From an uncultured Christensenella sp. (lineage in GTDB: Bacteria > Bacillota > Clostridia > Christensenellales > Borkfalkiaceae): a stretch of DNA of 64,000 bases. Below are positions 32,801-42,212 of this stretch, piece by piece. The stretch is from NCBI GenBank assembly GCA_910579525.1, contig CAJTUK010000004.1, positions 196,531 through 260,530 of the forward strand, read 5' to 3'. The notes under the pieces are model-generated. The model was given only the letters and a program-made list of their open reading frames with translations, searched no databases and was not told where the DNA came from. The stretch's first letter is position 1; every line of letters begins with the position of its first letter. A program made the position numbers and the translations under genes.

Positions 32801-34369
32801 ATTAACTACACTCATAGTAACGCCCCTAACTTCAACGGTACCACTGCTGGCTATGTTGCCGTCGTTATCTTTGACAACACCCACCTCAGACGCAACGTTC
32901 AGTTTGCAATAGCTTCGGCTATCGCTATCCATAAAGTACCAAGCTACTGTGGCGTTGTCCTCATCTCCCTTCGAGTCAATGTAGTTCTGTATCAGTGTTT
33001 TAGGGGTACCGTTTACACCCGCATCATTAAACGAGAATGTATAGTGTCCGTCATCGCCTTTTGCTGGTTTTGCGGCGGCAGTATGCCCGACAATCGTAAC
33101 CGTATCCGTGAAGTTCGTGCCGTAAAAGGTTGATGCTGGCAATAAACTTTTGCTACCAACATTAACAGTTTCAGCCGTAACATACCCTTCACCTTCAAGT
33201 ATCTTGTCGTCGCCATTTATATATTGATCGCGCGCAACTTGCATATCAGTCAACTTGAGATTTGCAAACTGAATATCCTCATCCGCTTTTAATTTTTGTG
33301 TATATAAGTCTTGCAACTCCTTGACGAGCGTGCTATAGCTCTTTGTGTGACCAGTGCGCGTATTATCGTCGTGTTGCCACTTTTCAAACTCGATTTCCCA
33401 CGCATCAAGCGCGGTTATCAATTCTTTTGACATCCAAGGATAGTCAATCTTTCCGTCATCGCTCTTATGCTTTTTATAGTAGTCAAAATTTGCTATATAG
33501 TTTGTACCCATCGGGTTAACGGTTCGTATGTCGATGTCGCTACCGTTGCACGACATAACCGTCACAATATCCTCTGCACTTTCCTTAATCTTTAGTGAAG
33601 TAACAAGGTTATCGAATGCTAAGTATATGTTAGTCGGTTTAGTGATGTCATCCAATGTTTTAACTTTAATAGCATGATGCAAAAAGTCAAACTCAAAGAT
33701 AACTTCAAACGCCTTCTCGACTTGGTTAATCATAAAATCGTAACCATTAAGGTCATCCTTCGCATCAAACCCGCGACAAATGTTATCTATGTATTCAGCA
33801 GCCACGTACATCTCGCCATAGCTCTTTGAGCGGAACTTAAGTATCGGGTCAATGTAAATTATCGTCCAATCGCCATTGTCCTCTGTAGACTCAGTATCGG
33901 CGTTATTTAGCAATACTTTAACTCCAAGCTGCTGGTGTAGTTGACCAACAACAGACGGTATTGCTAATGCGTTGCTACTGTCATATTTTTCATCAAGTGG
34001 GTCGTTCGGATTATAAAACATATACAGTCTTTCTTCGGTAATAAACCCACGGTCTTTGAATGAATATTGGTGCGATTGCGCTGTAACATCTTTCGAGCTA
34101 CTATCGCCCTCTGTTGCCTCTGAAACATCCACTATCTGAAACCAGCCTATCTTTTCAATGAATATCAATCTCTTCGACTCAATCAGATTGTAATATGTTT
34201 CTGTTTCTTTGAGCTTCGGAACGGTAAACGTCAATTCTGATAAATCATTAAACCGTAAGACCAAATGTCTGTTATCGCCGTTCAAAGCACAAATAAAGCG
34301 TCTGTCTGGATTGCACAAATACATATTTGGACTTTCGATTTGTTTGTAGTAATCATAACTACTTATCAT
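29834..34369 (-). CDS. Tal-like tail protein with C-terminal S74 self-cleaving chaperone domain
   Basis: 1511 residues. Residues 1-380 show the prophage endopeptidase-tail layout found in Tal/gp27-like baseplate hubs. A helical coiled segment and beta-rich fibre domains follow. From about residue 1390 SDRNIKNSIEYL starts an S74 intramolecular chaperone domain, with the Ser nucleophile in SDxxxK and HIGFIAQDV downstream, ending in a coiled coil (KVATLETELKELKGEL). S74 domains cut themselves off after trimer folding. It follows Dit, as in siphovirus tail tips. Confidence 0.85.
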   Translation of the reverse strand: MISSYDYYKQIESPNMYLCNPDRRFICALNGDNRHLVLRFNDLSELTFTVPKLKETETYYNLIESKRLIFIEKIGWFQIVDVSEATEGDSSSKDVTAQSHQYSFKDRGFITEERLYMFYNPNDPLDEKYDSSNALAIPSVVGQLHQQLGVKVLLNNADTESTEDNGDWTIIYIDPILKFRSKSYGEMYVAAEYIDNICRGFDAKDDLNGYDFMINQVEKAFEVIFEFDFLHHAIKVKTLDDITKPTNIYLAFDNLVTSLKIKESAEDIVTVMSCNGSDIDIRTVNPMGTNYIANFDYYKKHKSDDGKIDYPWMSKELITALDAWEIEFEKWQHDDNTRTGHTKSYSTLVKELQDLYTQKLKADEDIQFANLKLTDMQVARDQYINGDDKILEGEGYVTAETVNVGSKSLLPASTFYGTNFTDTVTIVGHTAAAKPAKGDDGHYTFSFNDAGVNGTPKTLIQNYIDSKGDEDNATVAWYFMDSDSRSYCKLNVASEVGVVKDNDGNIASSGTVEVRGVTMSVVNQNSAFTITFPDGTSISASQSNSYFIYDGARYRILAGADGIVSVYAFYVSGFERYTTYAETVGDNGWCSIWENHINRTLTPISNNLQNDIEVIEGEMTYINTQCNIQQFIKRRGQELYDELSNYWIEGDYSNGNIATYDTTTMPERIDLAKELMNAGKVDLAKCSQPQFEMTVDALNFIKMYEFRQFTNELVLGRIITIEKCEGVCFRPALMTIEYDLDVSDSFSMTFSNASKPGDTSMTFADLLKETSSATRTVSANWSNLTDYSRNKEKLTSMINAPLDRTLRAAQADMAAQAFIIDDTGILGRKYDAEVDASNGTFLPEQIRIINNTILFTDDNWESASLALGKIYGEDGEYLGYGLAADVLIGTLLIGETLEIKNAANTIMLDDHGIAINKKIYDENSDNFTLQRVFEASTDGNLYVVGEIYATKLTLADGVYIEYKSISDTPDLSRFVVTENGYMRTDDYSYGGSGAYANAGMCINFADQFIRSKNFALDASGDINVRGGNIGELIVETKDGSRYETTKFTGTKTIQVTIPRGTIGFNDGVGVWNMFAYIGSFSLEDLGITDTEGVIMGEFSIAPFGTTFQGMEIVGYTDSGIEVSAWVKNKATSLTMDTTVSADVEFSYYRQSSAPTQYSLIYTKDNTFNISSANNTSVLTITNTRMQRADISSINVADAHIAGITIEGGALAYDGLTLDFSDSGYDNYSAKIGFTGTTIMVYIDGSPLPCNKTFDVEYTDAGTPFKKTTSVTVLAGTNMNKVELPILDNVTDAAFVGGAKYFNFTMGESSYDRYIGIRGGGLCGLGSYNSTYSCFVGGSLGTINDRWSGLYTLNIGSAKSSYQDGRVRNIYAETIRVENLYNQDGEAITGSDRNIKNSIEYLSDNPVVFSEFFDALKPVTFKYNDGKSGRRHIGFIAQDVKDSMEENNISQSDLAIYCSWMSIDDEGNEVEVCGLRYGEFIPLAIHEIQALKQKVATLETELKELKGELNEA

Positions 34370-34389
34370 ATTTTACCTCCCTTTAATTA

Positions 34390-35166
34390 TTAAAAGCTTA
34401 TTTTGATGTAGCGCGGACAGCTAATAGTAGCCGAGCCATTCACGCGCACCTTTAAGTGATTTTTGCCGCGCATAATACGCAACCATTTTTTGCTGAACTT
34501 ACTCAGCAAGTCGTTACCGTCGCCGGTAATGATTTTGAGTTCATTGTCTACCTTATACACAGAATTTGGCGCAACTCCGTCAAAGGCGAACTCTCTCGTT
34601 TTATCATCTGTAAGATTGATGATAGATACCTTTCCATCTGCGCTATCAAATTCAACCGCAGGGTAAATATATTCATCAATATTATCGGAATCGTTGTACA
34701 AATAAACGTCCTTGATTTCGCCATTACCAAAGACAATGACTTCAATTGGTTTCCCCGTCACGTATAAAGAATCAAACGTAGCGGACAAATTAAGACCTAC
34801 ACATTTCCCAGAATGATAAATTAAACTTGTCACAGTAAAAATACAGTTATAAATAAATTCATCTAACCCTTGCTGCATAATAACAAGCGGCTTAAAACCT
34901 TTTCTGGCATCAAGCCATGTTAAGATTTCTCTCAACAGTTCTTCCTCTATTGCCTCTTCACTAACAACTGAAAAATCATAGGTCGGCGGGCTGTCATACG
35001 TCAAGTCTAAATAATGAAACTTTTTAGCCTTAGGCGCCTTGCCAACTACAACGCTTGGTATAACATACGGCGTTTCCTCCAATACGTTGCTATTGAAACT
35101 TGCTATTTTTAAGCCATATTGTTCAGAGTAGATTCCGTCGTATGTAAACTCCGTTGCATTAAACAT
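34390..35166 (-). CDS. distal tail protein (Dit)
   Basis: 258 residues from ATG 35166, preceded by AGGAGGGC; the longer frame has no ribosome site. MFNATEFTYDGIYSEQYGLKIASFN and the following YDFSVVSEEAIEEELLREILTWLDARKGFKPLVI are typical of the Dit N-terminal ring domain. A galectin-like C-terminal part ends CPRYIKISF. Dit forms the hexameric ring between tube and baseplate. It lies between tape measure and Tal, the standard order. Confidence 0.85.
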   Translation of the reverse strand: MFNATEFTYDGIYSEQYGLKIASFNSNVLEETPYVIPSVVVGKAPKAKKFHYLDLTYDSPPTYDFSVVSEEAIEEELLREILTWLDARKGFKPLVIMQQGLDEFIYNCIFTVTSLIYHSGKCVGLNLSATFDSLYVTGKPIEVIVFGNGEIKDVYLYNDSDNIDEYIYPAVEFDSADGKVSIINLTDDKTREFAFDGVAPNSVYKVDNELKIITGDGNDLLSKFSKKWLRIMRGKNHLKVRVNGSATISCPRYIKISF

Positions 35167-35189
35167 CTTCTGCCCTCCTTTTATATTAA

Positions 35190-35218
35190 GAGAGCAGACC
35201 CATGCGGAGCCTGCTCTC
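35190..35218 (-). terminator. intercistronic stem-loop after the tape measure gene
   Basis: An 8-bp stem (GAGAGCAG/CTGCTCTC) with a 13-nt loop, followed on the minus strand by TTAATAT only. A weak terminator or mRNA-stabilising hairpin between tape measure and dit. Confidence 0.55.
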
Positions 35219-35227
35219 ATTGTTGTA

Positions 35228-38200
35228 TTAAAACTTTTTTTTGTATCCCGTTCGTGTCAAAGCACTTTCCATATTCTTTTCTATCTTGGTAACCGCTTGA
35301 TCAACGAGAGATTTAAGCTTTGGAAGCGTGTTCTCATTTACATCACCACACTTGATTTCAATAAGTGGTGAATTGTTGTTGATGGTTGCACCATTGCTTC
35401 CTCTACTTGACAACATCATGGGCAAGGTCTTTTTCATAAAGTTATCCATCTGCCTTGGTGTAGAAACAAACTCACCATTAAGCAGTTTCGCAAATTCCTC
35501 ATTGCTCTTTAGGCTGGTGAAATCACCAACAAAACCGCCAGAGTGATACATTCCCGTGGCGCGCTTTAATGCCTCCCAGCCATTATTATTGCCTACACCG
35601 TTCCAAAATCTTCCCCATCCATCTTGCTCTTCAAGCTTTAAGATGGTTCCATCTAAGCAACCATATAGGTTTCCTTTATAGTAAAAGATATCTCTGTCGC
35701 CATATTTATTAACTTCGTATGCGGCTTTATATAGTCCATCGCTGTCGCCATCTGTTGCCGTTTGGACATGATAAGTAGTCCCATTTAATATAACCTCGCC
35801 ATTATCACCAGCATTGTTTTTTGCCATGCCTTTTCCCCACGCGCCCTTGATTTTAGTCATTTCGGCTGCTTTTTTCTGGTCTTCCGTCATTTCCGGCGCC
35901 GGTGCCTGCGGAGTTTTATATGAATCAGCAACTGACTTTGCAGCAATGTAATACGAATCTGCACCACTATAATCTCCTGCGGCAACTTTATCCATAAAAG
36001 TTTTTGCATCGCCTGTCACAGACATACCAGCAGCCTGCTTTCTTTTAAGGTCGGAATACAGGTCATACATTTCAGTACCAGTAAACTGTGTGTTGGTTAG
36101 TCCTTCTATGCCTGTAAGTATCCCATGAAGCGTCTGTGCTATCTCTGTAATTTGAGTAGAAATAAGCTCTACTTGTCCCTGAATAAATTGCTCATACTCG
36201 TTATACTCATTGTCAAGTGCAGTGGTTATGTTTTCGATTGCGCGTTCAAGAGTGTATTCATCAAGCTCTTCCTGAGCTTCTTGTAGCTGGCTTTCCAACT
36301 CTCTTGCGCGCGCTTGCCCCGTTGCCGATTTATCAAGTTTGGCGAGAGATAGCTGAGTTTGTAAGTCGGCAACTGACTTCTGCTTTTTCGCTAACTCTTT
36401 TTGATAGTTAATCTCTTCCTGATAGGTTTTAAGCAAGTCTTTGCGAATGTCAATAAGCTCTTTGTAAATATCAAGCTGTTCTTCAAGTGCATCTTGCATC
36501 TTTTCCAATCTATCAGTCTCTTCACTTATAGCTAATTCTCTTAGAAGCGATGCCCACTCAATCTCTTTTATGTTAAGGTTATCTTGTGCTGTCGCTAAGT
36601 TCTTCAAAGCTGTCTCATAGTCATCGTCTTCTTTCGTTAAACCCGCGAGCGTTTTCTTCGCGTCTTCAAGAACTTTTTGATATTCTTGAAGCGACGTAAT
36701 TGCCATGTCTTTTAATATATCAAAATTACTTTGTCCTTGATAGTCACCAGATAACTTATAACCATCTAAGTCTCTATTAAAGTACTTATCAAGCAAGGAA
36801 GGATATTTGTCCATCAAGGTTTGAAGTGTACCAAGAGATACAATACCATTTTTAGTGACATCCGATAAAGCATCGCTAAGCACATCAAACTTGTCCGTAA
36901 TCGCCTCAATATCATCTACAATATTAATCTCAGCCAATTCGACAAGCTTCGTCCGTAAATCACCAATGAGCCCCGTTAAGTCATCCCAGTTTGTGCCATC
37001 CCATATACCGATTGTTTTTAGGTATTCAAAAAGCTTCTGCACTTCTGGCGTCTGTTGTGCAAGTTCTTCTAATGCTGCCCCTGTAATTTTTGTTGTATCG
37101 CTATAAGTATCAGCAAACGATTTTAATGCGTCTACAGCACCTTGGTTGGTAGTTCTTGAAATTATAGCCGACCACGCATCAAGTGTACTTTGCGTTGCAG
37201 CTGTATACATATCAAGCAACTTATCACGGTCTGCAAGATAGCTATCCATTTTTTCATTCAAGCCATATTCAAAACCATCAAGAACTTCATTATACTCTTG
37301 AATAGTTTTAAGTGCCCAGTCTCTATCTGAACTATTGCGATAATCTTTTAGAGCATCATAAACTCGGCTATCAAAGCTTTTTATTACATTGCCGTTGTTG
37401 TCTTTGATTGTATTTTTACTTTTATATTTATCTAATGCGTCTTCGGCTGCATTCATTGCGTCTCTTTGTGCAACGGTTGCAGCTTCCTCTTTAACGGCTT
37501 CTTGCTGTTTTAGGAGCTCTAATTCTTGATTAAGTCTTTGTAGTTCTTGTTGATCCACAATTGAGAGCTTATCTTTAGAATTAAGTTCATCAATTGCTTC
37601 TTGAACCTCTTTGATTTTATTCTTAACTTCCTCAAGTTCTTCCTTAGTTTCTTTCCAAGCATCTTTGCATTCCTTAGCCGCCTCTTTCAAATCTTCATAT
37701 GAAGGATTAAAAGATTTAATTAAATCAATGACGCCTTTAACTATAGCAACAACCGCTGTAATAGCCGCCAATATCCACCCAAGCGGGTTGGACGCCATGA
37801 AGCCTTTTACAACCGTATCAATACCTTTAATAGCAATGGCAATACCAGCTGCTATAAACATAACTGCGCCAACGATAATCTCAGCAAAACCCTGAACCTT
37901 ACCCTCAAATAATGTCATCATTGAAATTATTGTAGAAATAATTAACAAAGGCGCGTTCTCTGCCATAAACTTCTTCATTGCAGCGCCAACGGTTAAGAAG
38001 AATCCTTTAATTCCAGTGGCTGAAACACCAAGTTCCATTGCAAGTAATTTGAATTGTAGACGCGCTGTTTGGATAAGCGGTATTAGCTTCTTCATAATCG
38101 CAATAACGCCAATAGTTGATACAACAATCAACGCCATTTTAGGGATTGCACCATCGCCAAAGCCCATAATAGCATTGAGTACCTCTCCAACCCATTTCAA

Positions 38201-40051
38201 CAAATCTACGAAAAATTTAACAAGATCGCTGTCCAAAATATTTTGCGAAAAGCTTTCCCAAGTTGCTTGGAGTTGTTCTAATTTGCCCTCTATGGAATCG
38301 AGACGCGTCTCTTGGGCTTCCATGAGCGAGCCAACCGCTTCTCCAGAATCGGACACGATTCGCTGAGCATCGCCCCAATTTTGTATGATTGAATAAAAGG
38401 CAGCTTGTTGTCTCGTACCCGCCATCATACCTGCAATCGCTGCGCGCGAAGTTGAATCTAAATTATCCCACACCTTAGACAGGTCATTTAATATCGCATA
38501 TGTAGATTTTAATTGACCATTACTATTTAGGATTTCAACGCCGTATGCCTTCATTTCCTTAGCAAGATCGGCGGTTGCCATAATACTGCCTGCGTCTTCG
38601 CCAAGCTCTTCGAGTTCCGCAGTACTCTTAGAAATACGTGCAGCAATTGTCCTAACTGCCGTCGATGACTTGCTAACATCTTGTAAAGTGGCGTTAGCAG
38701 CAGAAACGATTGCTATAGATTGCTGTAAGCTGTTTCCGTTTGCAGCGAGTGCGCTTGCGGCGTTGTTCATTGCTTCACCAATTTCTGCTTGTGAAATTGG
38801 GAAACTATTACCAATCCATATAAGTTGGTCAAGTACCGCCTCTAATCCCTCAGCACCTATATTAAAAGCTTTAATAATACCAGTAATATTTGTTGTTGCT
38901 TCGTTAACATTAACCCCCGCAACCTTTGCATAAATGGTTGTTTTTTCCGCAAGTGTTTGCGCATCTTTGAGGTCATAACCAAGCCTTGCATATACGGTTG
39001 TAGATTGTGTAAGGTCAGCAATACCCGTACCAATTTCTCTTGCCGCTTTTGATATATTTTTCGCAGCGTCATTCATTTGCCGAGACGTAGCTTTTGTTAC
39101 GATATTCAGCTCAGTCATTGCTGTGTTTATCTTTTTCACGTTATCGTAAACTTGCTTTAATGCGCGCAACAAAACAAGCAGAAGCGTTTGTGCGATACGT
39201 TGTATAATACGAGACCCGAAGGCTTCTTTGATTTTGTTACCAACAGTATTTGTCTCTCTGCCAATTTCTTTAAGACGTGCTTGTGTATTTAAGAATTCAG
39301 TATTGAGCTTTGTAACCTCATCCTTAGTAACGCCACCCTCTTGGTTAAGAGCCGCCTGAACCTTTGCGTGGAATTCATCGACTAATCGTGCCGCCTCTTT
39401 ACTTCGCGCAATTATCTTATCAAAACCGTTATCTGTATAAAGTGATTGTGCTTTTACATCTAACTTGGCAAGAGCAGTCTCGTTTGCAATTGTGGGAGCG
39501 GATGCCGAAGCAGACTGTGCTTTGTAAGCCTTTTTCAGCGCGCGCTCCAGGGATTGAACGCTCTTAACGCGCTCCTCGTCTTTTCCAAGAAGCTCTTTTA
39601 ATTGCGCAAGCTGCTCTTTGTATGTTGCTTGTAGTTCTTTGGCTTGGCGTGTAAGAAGCGTGCCGCCGACCGTTCCTTTTTTCTCCTCATCTGAGAGTTT
39701 CAAAAGTTTAGCCTTGGTTTGATATAATTTCTCAAGAGTACTTCTTAATTGCTCGTAGGATACCCCTTGTTTTTTGGCATCATTCTCGCCGCTGGAGGAA
39801 CCGCCGCCCCCTTCAACTTCAGGCTTGACATTCGCTCTAATTTTTATGTTCAACGAGCTGAGAGTCTTGTCGAGCTCTTTCTTTAGCGAAGATAATTGGT
39901 TCTTGAAATAGGTTTTATTTACGTTAACCTTAAGGCTAATTTTGCTTGCGATATATTCTAATTGTTCTTTGATGAGAGCACCCGATGAACCCGCTTGAAA
40001 ACCTTTACCGCCAGCTACACCAAACTTAATGCCAATTATATTATCAGCCAT
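35228..40051 (-). CDS. tail tape measure protein
   Basis: 1607 residues. The N-terminal 300 are coiled coil; the middle has the TMP pattern (TELNIVTKATSRQMNDAAKNISKAAREIGTGIADLTQSTTVYARLGYDLKDAQTLAEKTTIYAKVAGVNVNEA) and hydrophobic helices near 640-780 (IGVIAIMKKL, AEIIVGAVMFIAAGIAIAI). A further coiled coil and a globular C-terminus follow. Tape measure length sets tail length; about 1600 residues suggests a tail of roughly 240 nm by the usual 0.15 nm per residue rule (inference). Confidence 0.95.
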   Translation of the reverse strand: MADNIIGIKFGVAGGKGFQAGSSGALIKEQLEYIASKISLKVNVNKTYFKNQLSSLKKELDKTLSSLNIKIRANVKPEVEGGGGSSSGENDAKKQGVSYEQLRSTLEKLYQTKAKLLKLSDEEKKGTVGGTLLTRQAKELQATYKEQLAQLKELLGKDEERVKSVQSLERALKKAYKAQSASASAPTIANETALAKLDVKAQSLYTDNGFDKIIARSKEAARLVDEFHAKVQAALNQEGGVTKDEVTKLNTEFLNTQARLKEIGRETNTVGNKIKEAFGSRIIQRIAQTLLLVLLRALKQVYDNVKKINTAMTELNIVTKATSRQMNDAAKNISKAAREIGTGIADLTQSTTVYARLGYDLKDAQTLAEKTTIYAKVAGVNVNEATTNITGIIKAFNIGAEGLEAVLDQLIWIGNSFPISQAEIGEAMNNAASALAANGNSLQQSIAIVSAANATLQDVSKSSTAVRTIAARISKSTAELEELGEDAGSIMATADLAKEMKAYGVEILNSNGQLKSTYAILNDLSKVWDNLDSTSRAAIAGMMAGTRQQAAFYSIIQNWGDAQRIVSDSGEAVGSLMEAQETRLDSIEGKLEQLQATWESFSQNILDSDLVKFFVDLLKWVGEVLNAIMGFGDGAIPKMALIVVSTIGVIAIMKKLIPLIQTARLQFKLLAMELGVSATGIKGFFLTVGAAMKKFMAENAPLLIISTIISMMTLFEGKVQGFAEIIVGAVMFIAAGIAIAIKGIDTVVKGFMASNPLGWILAAITAVVAIVKGVIDLIKSFNPSYEDLKEAAKECKDAWKETKEELEEVKNKIKEVQEAIDELNSKDKLSIVDQQELQRLNQELELLKQQEAVKEEAATVAQRDAMNAAEDALDKYKSKNTIKDNNGNVIKSFDSRVYDALKDYRNSSDRDWALKTIQEYNEVLDGFEYGLNEKMDSYLADRDKLLDMYTAATQSTLDAWSAIISRTTNQGAVDALKSFADTYSDTTKITGAALEELAQQTPEVQKLFEYLKTIGIWDGTNWDDLTGLIGDLRTKLVELAEINIVDDIEAITDKFDVLSDALSDVTKNGIVSLGTLQTLMDKYPSLLDKYFNRDLDGYKLSGDYQGQSNFDILKDMAITSLQEYQKVLEDAKKTLAGLTKEDDDYETALKNLATAQDNLNIKEIEWASLLRELAISEETDRLEKMQDALEEQLDIYKELIDIRKDLLKTYQEEINYQKELAKKQKSVADLQTQLSLAKLDKSATGQARARELESQLQEAQEELDEYTLERAIENITTALDNEYNEYEQFIQGQVELISTQITEIAQTLHGILTGIEGLTNTQFTGTEMYDLYSDLKRKQAAGMSVTGDAKTFMDKVAAGDYSGADSYYIAAKSVADSYKTPQAPAPEMTEDQKKAAEMTKIKGAWGKGMAKNNAGDNGEVILNGTTYHVQTATDGDSDGLYKAAYEVNKYGDRDIFYYKGNLYGCLDGTILKLEEQDGWGRFWNGVGNNNGWEALKRATGMYHSGGFVGDFTSLKSNEEFAKLLNGEFVSTPRQMDNFMKKTLPMMLSSRGSNGATINNNSPLIEIKCGDVNENTLPKLKSLVDQAVTKIEKNMESALTRTGYKKKF

Positions 40052-40074
40052 ATTCCTCCTCCTTTTTTAATATT

Positions 40075-40094
40075 AAAAAACTCGCATACGCGAG
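40075..40094 (-). terminator. short terminator-like hairpin before the tape measure gene
   Basis: On the minus strand CTCGC-GTAT-GCGAG is followed by six T. It is an intercistronic attenuator that would lower tape measure mRNA relative to the upstream tail tube genes. Confidence 0.75.
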
Positions 40095-40108
40095 CGTTGT
40101 TTTCAATG

Positions 40109-40648
40109 TTATGCCTTGGAACATTCTTTGTAATCCCCAAGAAGTTCCGCTTTTGCTATACCTTTACCGGCGCCATTATTGAATTCATTTATTGCTTGAA
40201 TTAGAAAGTCACTTCCTTCTCTTTCTTTACGGCTTCGTACATCACCGTGATTACCGTACTTGGTTATCCACCATCCGTACACATAATTACGTGCATTATA
40301 TCCTTTCGCAAATAGCAAAACTATGTTGTGCAATACGGGATCATCTCCGTCTAAATATAGCGAATCTCTTTCAAGCGAACCATCTCTAAAGGAAACTTCT
40401 AACCGCCAAAGACCGTCGCTGTCCATATATGGTTTTTGCACTACTATATCATCGAGTGTAATAGACTTAATCAGCGCGTTGACGTGCTTATATAAAATGT
40501 TTTTCATTTGTTCGCCGTATGTCGTTAACATAGCCGTTGGATCTTTATCGACATACTCCATACCCGTTTTCTTTTTTATTTCTGCCTTGCCCGCGGGGGA
40601 CTTGGCGTATTGCTCGATGAGCTTGTTAATATAGCTTTCTGTAATCAT
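40109..40648 (-). CDS. tail-region protein of unknown function (possible second chaperone)
   Basis: 179 residues from ATG 40648 (MITESYINKLIEQYAKSPAGKAEI), with GGGAGGGC directly upstream; the longer frame lacks one. Mixed alpha/beta, with a C-terminus of small basic turns (GNHGDVRSRKEREGSDFLIQAINEFNNGAGKG). It occupies the slot between tail chaperone and tape measure. Some phages place HK97 gp10-like or completion proteins here. No family recognised. Confidence 0.55.
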   Translation of the reverse strand: MITESYINKLIEQYAKSPAGKAEIKKKTGMEYVDKDPTAMLTTYGEQMKNILYKHVNALIKSITLDDIVVQKPYMDSDGLWRLEVSFRDGSLERDSLYLDGDDPVLHNIVLLFAKGYNARNYVYGWWITKYGNHGDVRSRKEREGSDFLIQAINEFNNGAGKGIAKAELLGDYKECSKA

Positions 40649-40724
40649 TTGCCCTCCCGTACAACACAGAACAAGGGCTGGATGATTTATCCTCACCCAG
40701 CCCACTCTGTATAAAACTATTCTT

Positions 40725-41033
40725 TTATTCGTCGATAGTCCAAGTTTGGACTTCATTCCATATTTTGTCTATGAATGAGTTACCTTTTAACTTTTTATAT
40801 TGCATATAAAGCTTTTCCAAGTCTTCGTATTCGTAAAGCCGCATCCGACGTTCTTGATAGTGCTTGTAGTAAATCTCCGTAATCCTGTCTCTCAACAAAC
40901 ATCTGTCGGTTTCTTGCCCACGATAGCGACCAAAAAGCCACGCTCTGAATGGTTTACACACTGATGTTAAGAGGACAATAGCAGTACTCGGTATGCCTAC
41001 TACAAGGCTTATGATTTGCAATGTTTGCAACAT
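40725..41033 (-). CDS. small membrane-spanning phage protein
   Basis: 102 residues. LQIISLVVGIPSTAIVLLTSV near residues 4-24 forms one hydrophobic helix; the rest is basic and charged (FRAWLFGRYRGQETDRCLLRDRITEIYYKHYQERRMRL). GGAGGAGAGC lies upstream. An unusual membrane protein within the tail operon, between the chaperone and tape measure genes. It may act in assembly or be a resident accessory gene. Confidence 0.55.
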   Translation of the reverse strand: MLQTLQIISLVVGIPSTAIVLLTSVCKPFRAWLFGRYRGQETDRCLLRDRITEIYYKHYQERRMRLYEYEDLEKLYMQYKKLKGNSFIDKIWNEVQTWTIDE

Positions 41034-41083
41034 TCTGCTCTCCTCCGATATACCCCCTTATGGCATATCTAATAAATTAAATA

Positions 41084-41689
41084 TTAACCTTGAACATCCT
41101 TTTTGCCGAGTAAACCGGTAATTAAATCCTGTAATGATGCACCTTTTGGCATATCCTTAAGCTTTGAAGTTATTGCCGTGATGTCTTCCTGCGGAATCCT
41201 GCCCTCAAAATCTTTGAGTACGCCGCCAATTTTATCCATGAGAGAGTTCATATCTGTCTTTGATACGAGATATTGTCTATATGTATCGATTGCCTTATTG
41301 GCAGCGTCAAATATATCTTTAATCTCAAACTTTCCGACGGTCTTAACGACATCCTCATAGATAGGTGTATAATTCAAAACCAGCCACATATCATCCAGCT
41401 TAGTGGGAAGCTGCAAGTCTGTGAAATATTTTATAACTGTGTACTTCTGGAGTAAAGTCAAGAACTCTGGAACGTAAGAATTTACGGTATTTTTTTCATC
41501 CATAAATACTCCGTCCACAATTTCTCTTATCATTTCAGTTCTCTTCATAAATGGCAGCACAGGGTATACTTTTACGTTAAGTTCCTTGTTGTCCTCGCCA
41601 TATTTCAACTCCACAACTTTGGGAGCACTCTTTTCAATAAGAGCCTTGATTTGTGCTGTGTTATTATTTGCGTTTTTTGTATTTTTCAT
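41084..41689 (-). CDS. tail assembly chaperone
   Basis: 201 residues, helical and charged, with PVLPFMKRTEMIREIVDGVF..., a long middle KYFTDLQLPTKLDDMWLVLNYTPIYEDV, and a C-terminal LQDLITGLLGKKD. Size, helical content and a position between tail tube and tape measure match the Gp13/gpG-type tail chaperones of Firmicute siphoviruses. I see no clear slippery site and second reading frame as in lambda G/GT. The call is from position and composition. Confidence 0.6.
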   Translation of the reverse strand: MKNTKNANNNTAQIKALIEKSAPKVVELKYGEDNKELNVKVYPVLPFMKRTEMIREIVDGVFMDEKNTVNSYVPEFLTLLQKYTVIKYFTDLQLPTKLDDMWLVLNYTPIYEDVVKTVGKFEIKDIFDAANKAIDTYRQYLVSKTDMNSLMDKIGGVLKDFEGRIPQEDITAITSKLKDMPKGASLQDLITGLLGKKDVQG

Positions 41690-42149
41690 TGTATTCCTTG
41701 ATCTCCTTTAATTTCTGCGTCTTTTCTTTTTTGCGCTGCTTTCTTCCTGTTTTAATTGTTTCATACGTAGTCCATCCTCCGTCAATTTTTGAAAACCCCA
41801 ACCAAACATAATCAAGATTGGGATAGGTGTACCAAAACATTTTACGTTTTAGTTTTGCTACGTTATCTGGACATCCTTTAATATCTATGACGGTCTCTTT
41901 GCCGTCTTTGTCTATAGTATAAAAATCAGCCTTATATTCAATTGCTTGAACTTTTGTGCCGTAGCGAATAAAAGCTGGTTGCAAAATGTATTTTTTTTGC
42001 ATTTCGTAATGAACAATATCTCCACTCTTAACGGCGGGTAATATTACATCACGATAATATTTCATCTCAATAGCACTATCAAAGACAATTCCGTCATAGG
42101 TTCTGTCGTAGGTTTTTTTACCTACGTTATATTTTGTTCTTTCTTCCAT
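41664..42149 (-). CDS. DUF1064-like PD-(D/E)xK endonuclease
   Basis: 161 residues. The nuclease core is visible: FDSAIEMKYYRDV near 25-37 with Glu, IEYKADFYTIDKDGKETVIDIKG near 75-97 with D..D-x-K, then KLKRKMFWYTYPNL. DUF1064 nucleases are phage enzymes related to Holliday-junction resolvases and homing nucleases. It sits oddly between the tail tube and the tail chaperone, overlapping the latter by 26 bp. The very basic C-terminus (KRKKEKTQKLKEI-type) suits DNA binding. Confidence 0.7.
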   Translation of the reverse strand: MEERTKYNVGKKTYDRTYDGIVFDSAIEMKYYRDVILPAVKSGDIVHYEMQKKYILQPAFIRYGTKVQAIEYKADFYTIDKDGKETVIDIKGCPDNVAKLKRKMFWYTYPNLDYVWLGFSKIDGGWTTYETIKTGRKQRKKEKTQKLKEIKEYNEKYKKRK

Positions 42150-42170
42150 ACTCGTTCAAGAGTAGAGTTG

Positions 42171-42195
42171 TAGCCGCGACAATAAGCCGCGGCTA
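42171..42195. terminator. strong GC stem-loop after the tail tube gene
   Basis: A perfect 8-bp stem, TAGCCGCG with CGCGGCTA, and a 9-nt loop, 18 bp after the tail tube stop. No T-run follows on the minus strand, so it is more likely an mRNA-stabilising hairpin for a highly expressed gene than a full terminator. Confidence 0.6.
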
Positions 42196-42212
42196 TCCTC
42201 TATTGTAGTTTC

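Noticed and set aside
41084..42149. Programmed frameshift between tail chaperone genes
   Set aside because: No slippery heptamer with a suitable overlapping downstream frame was seen; the overlapping partner is a nuclease gene read normally.
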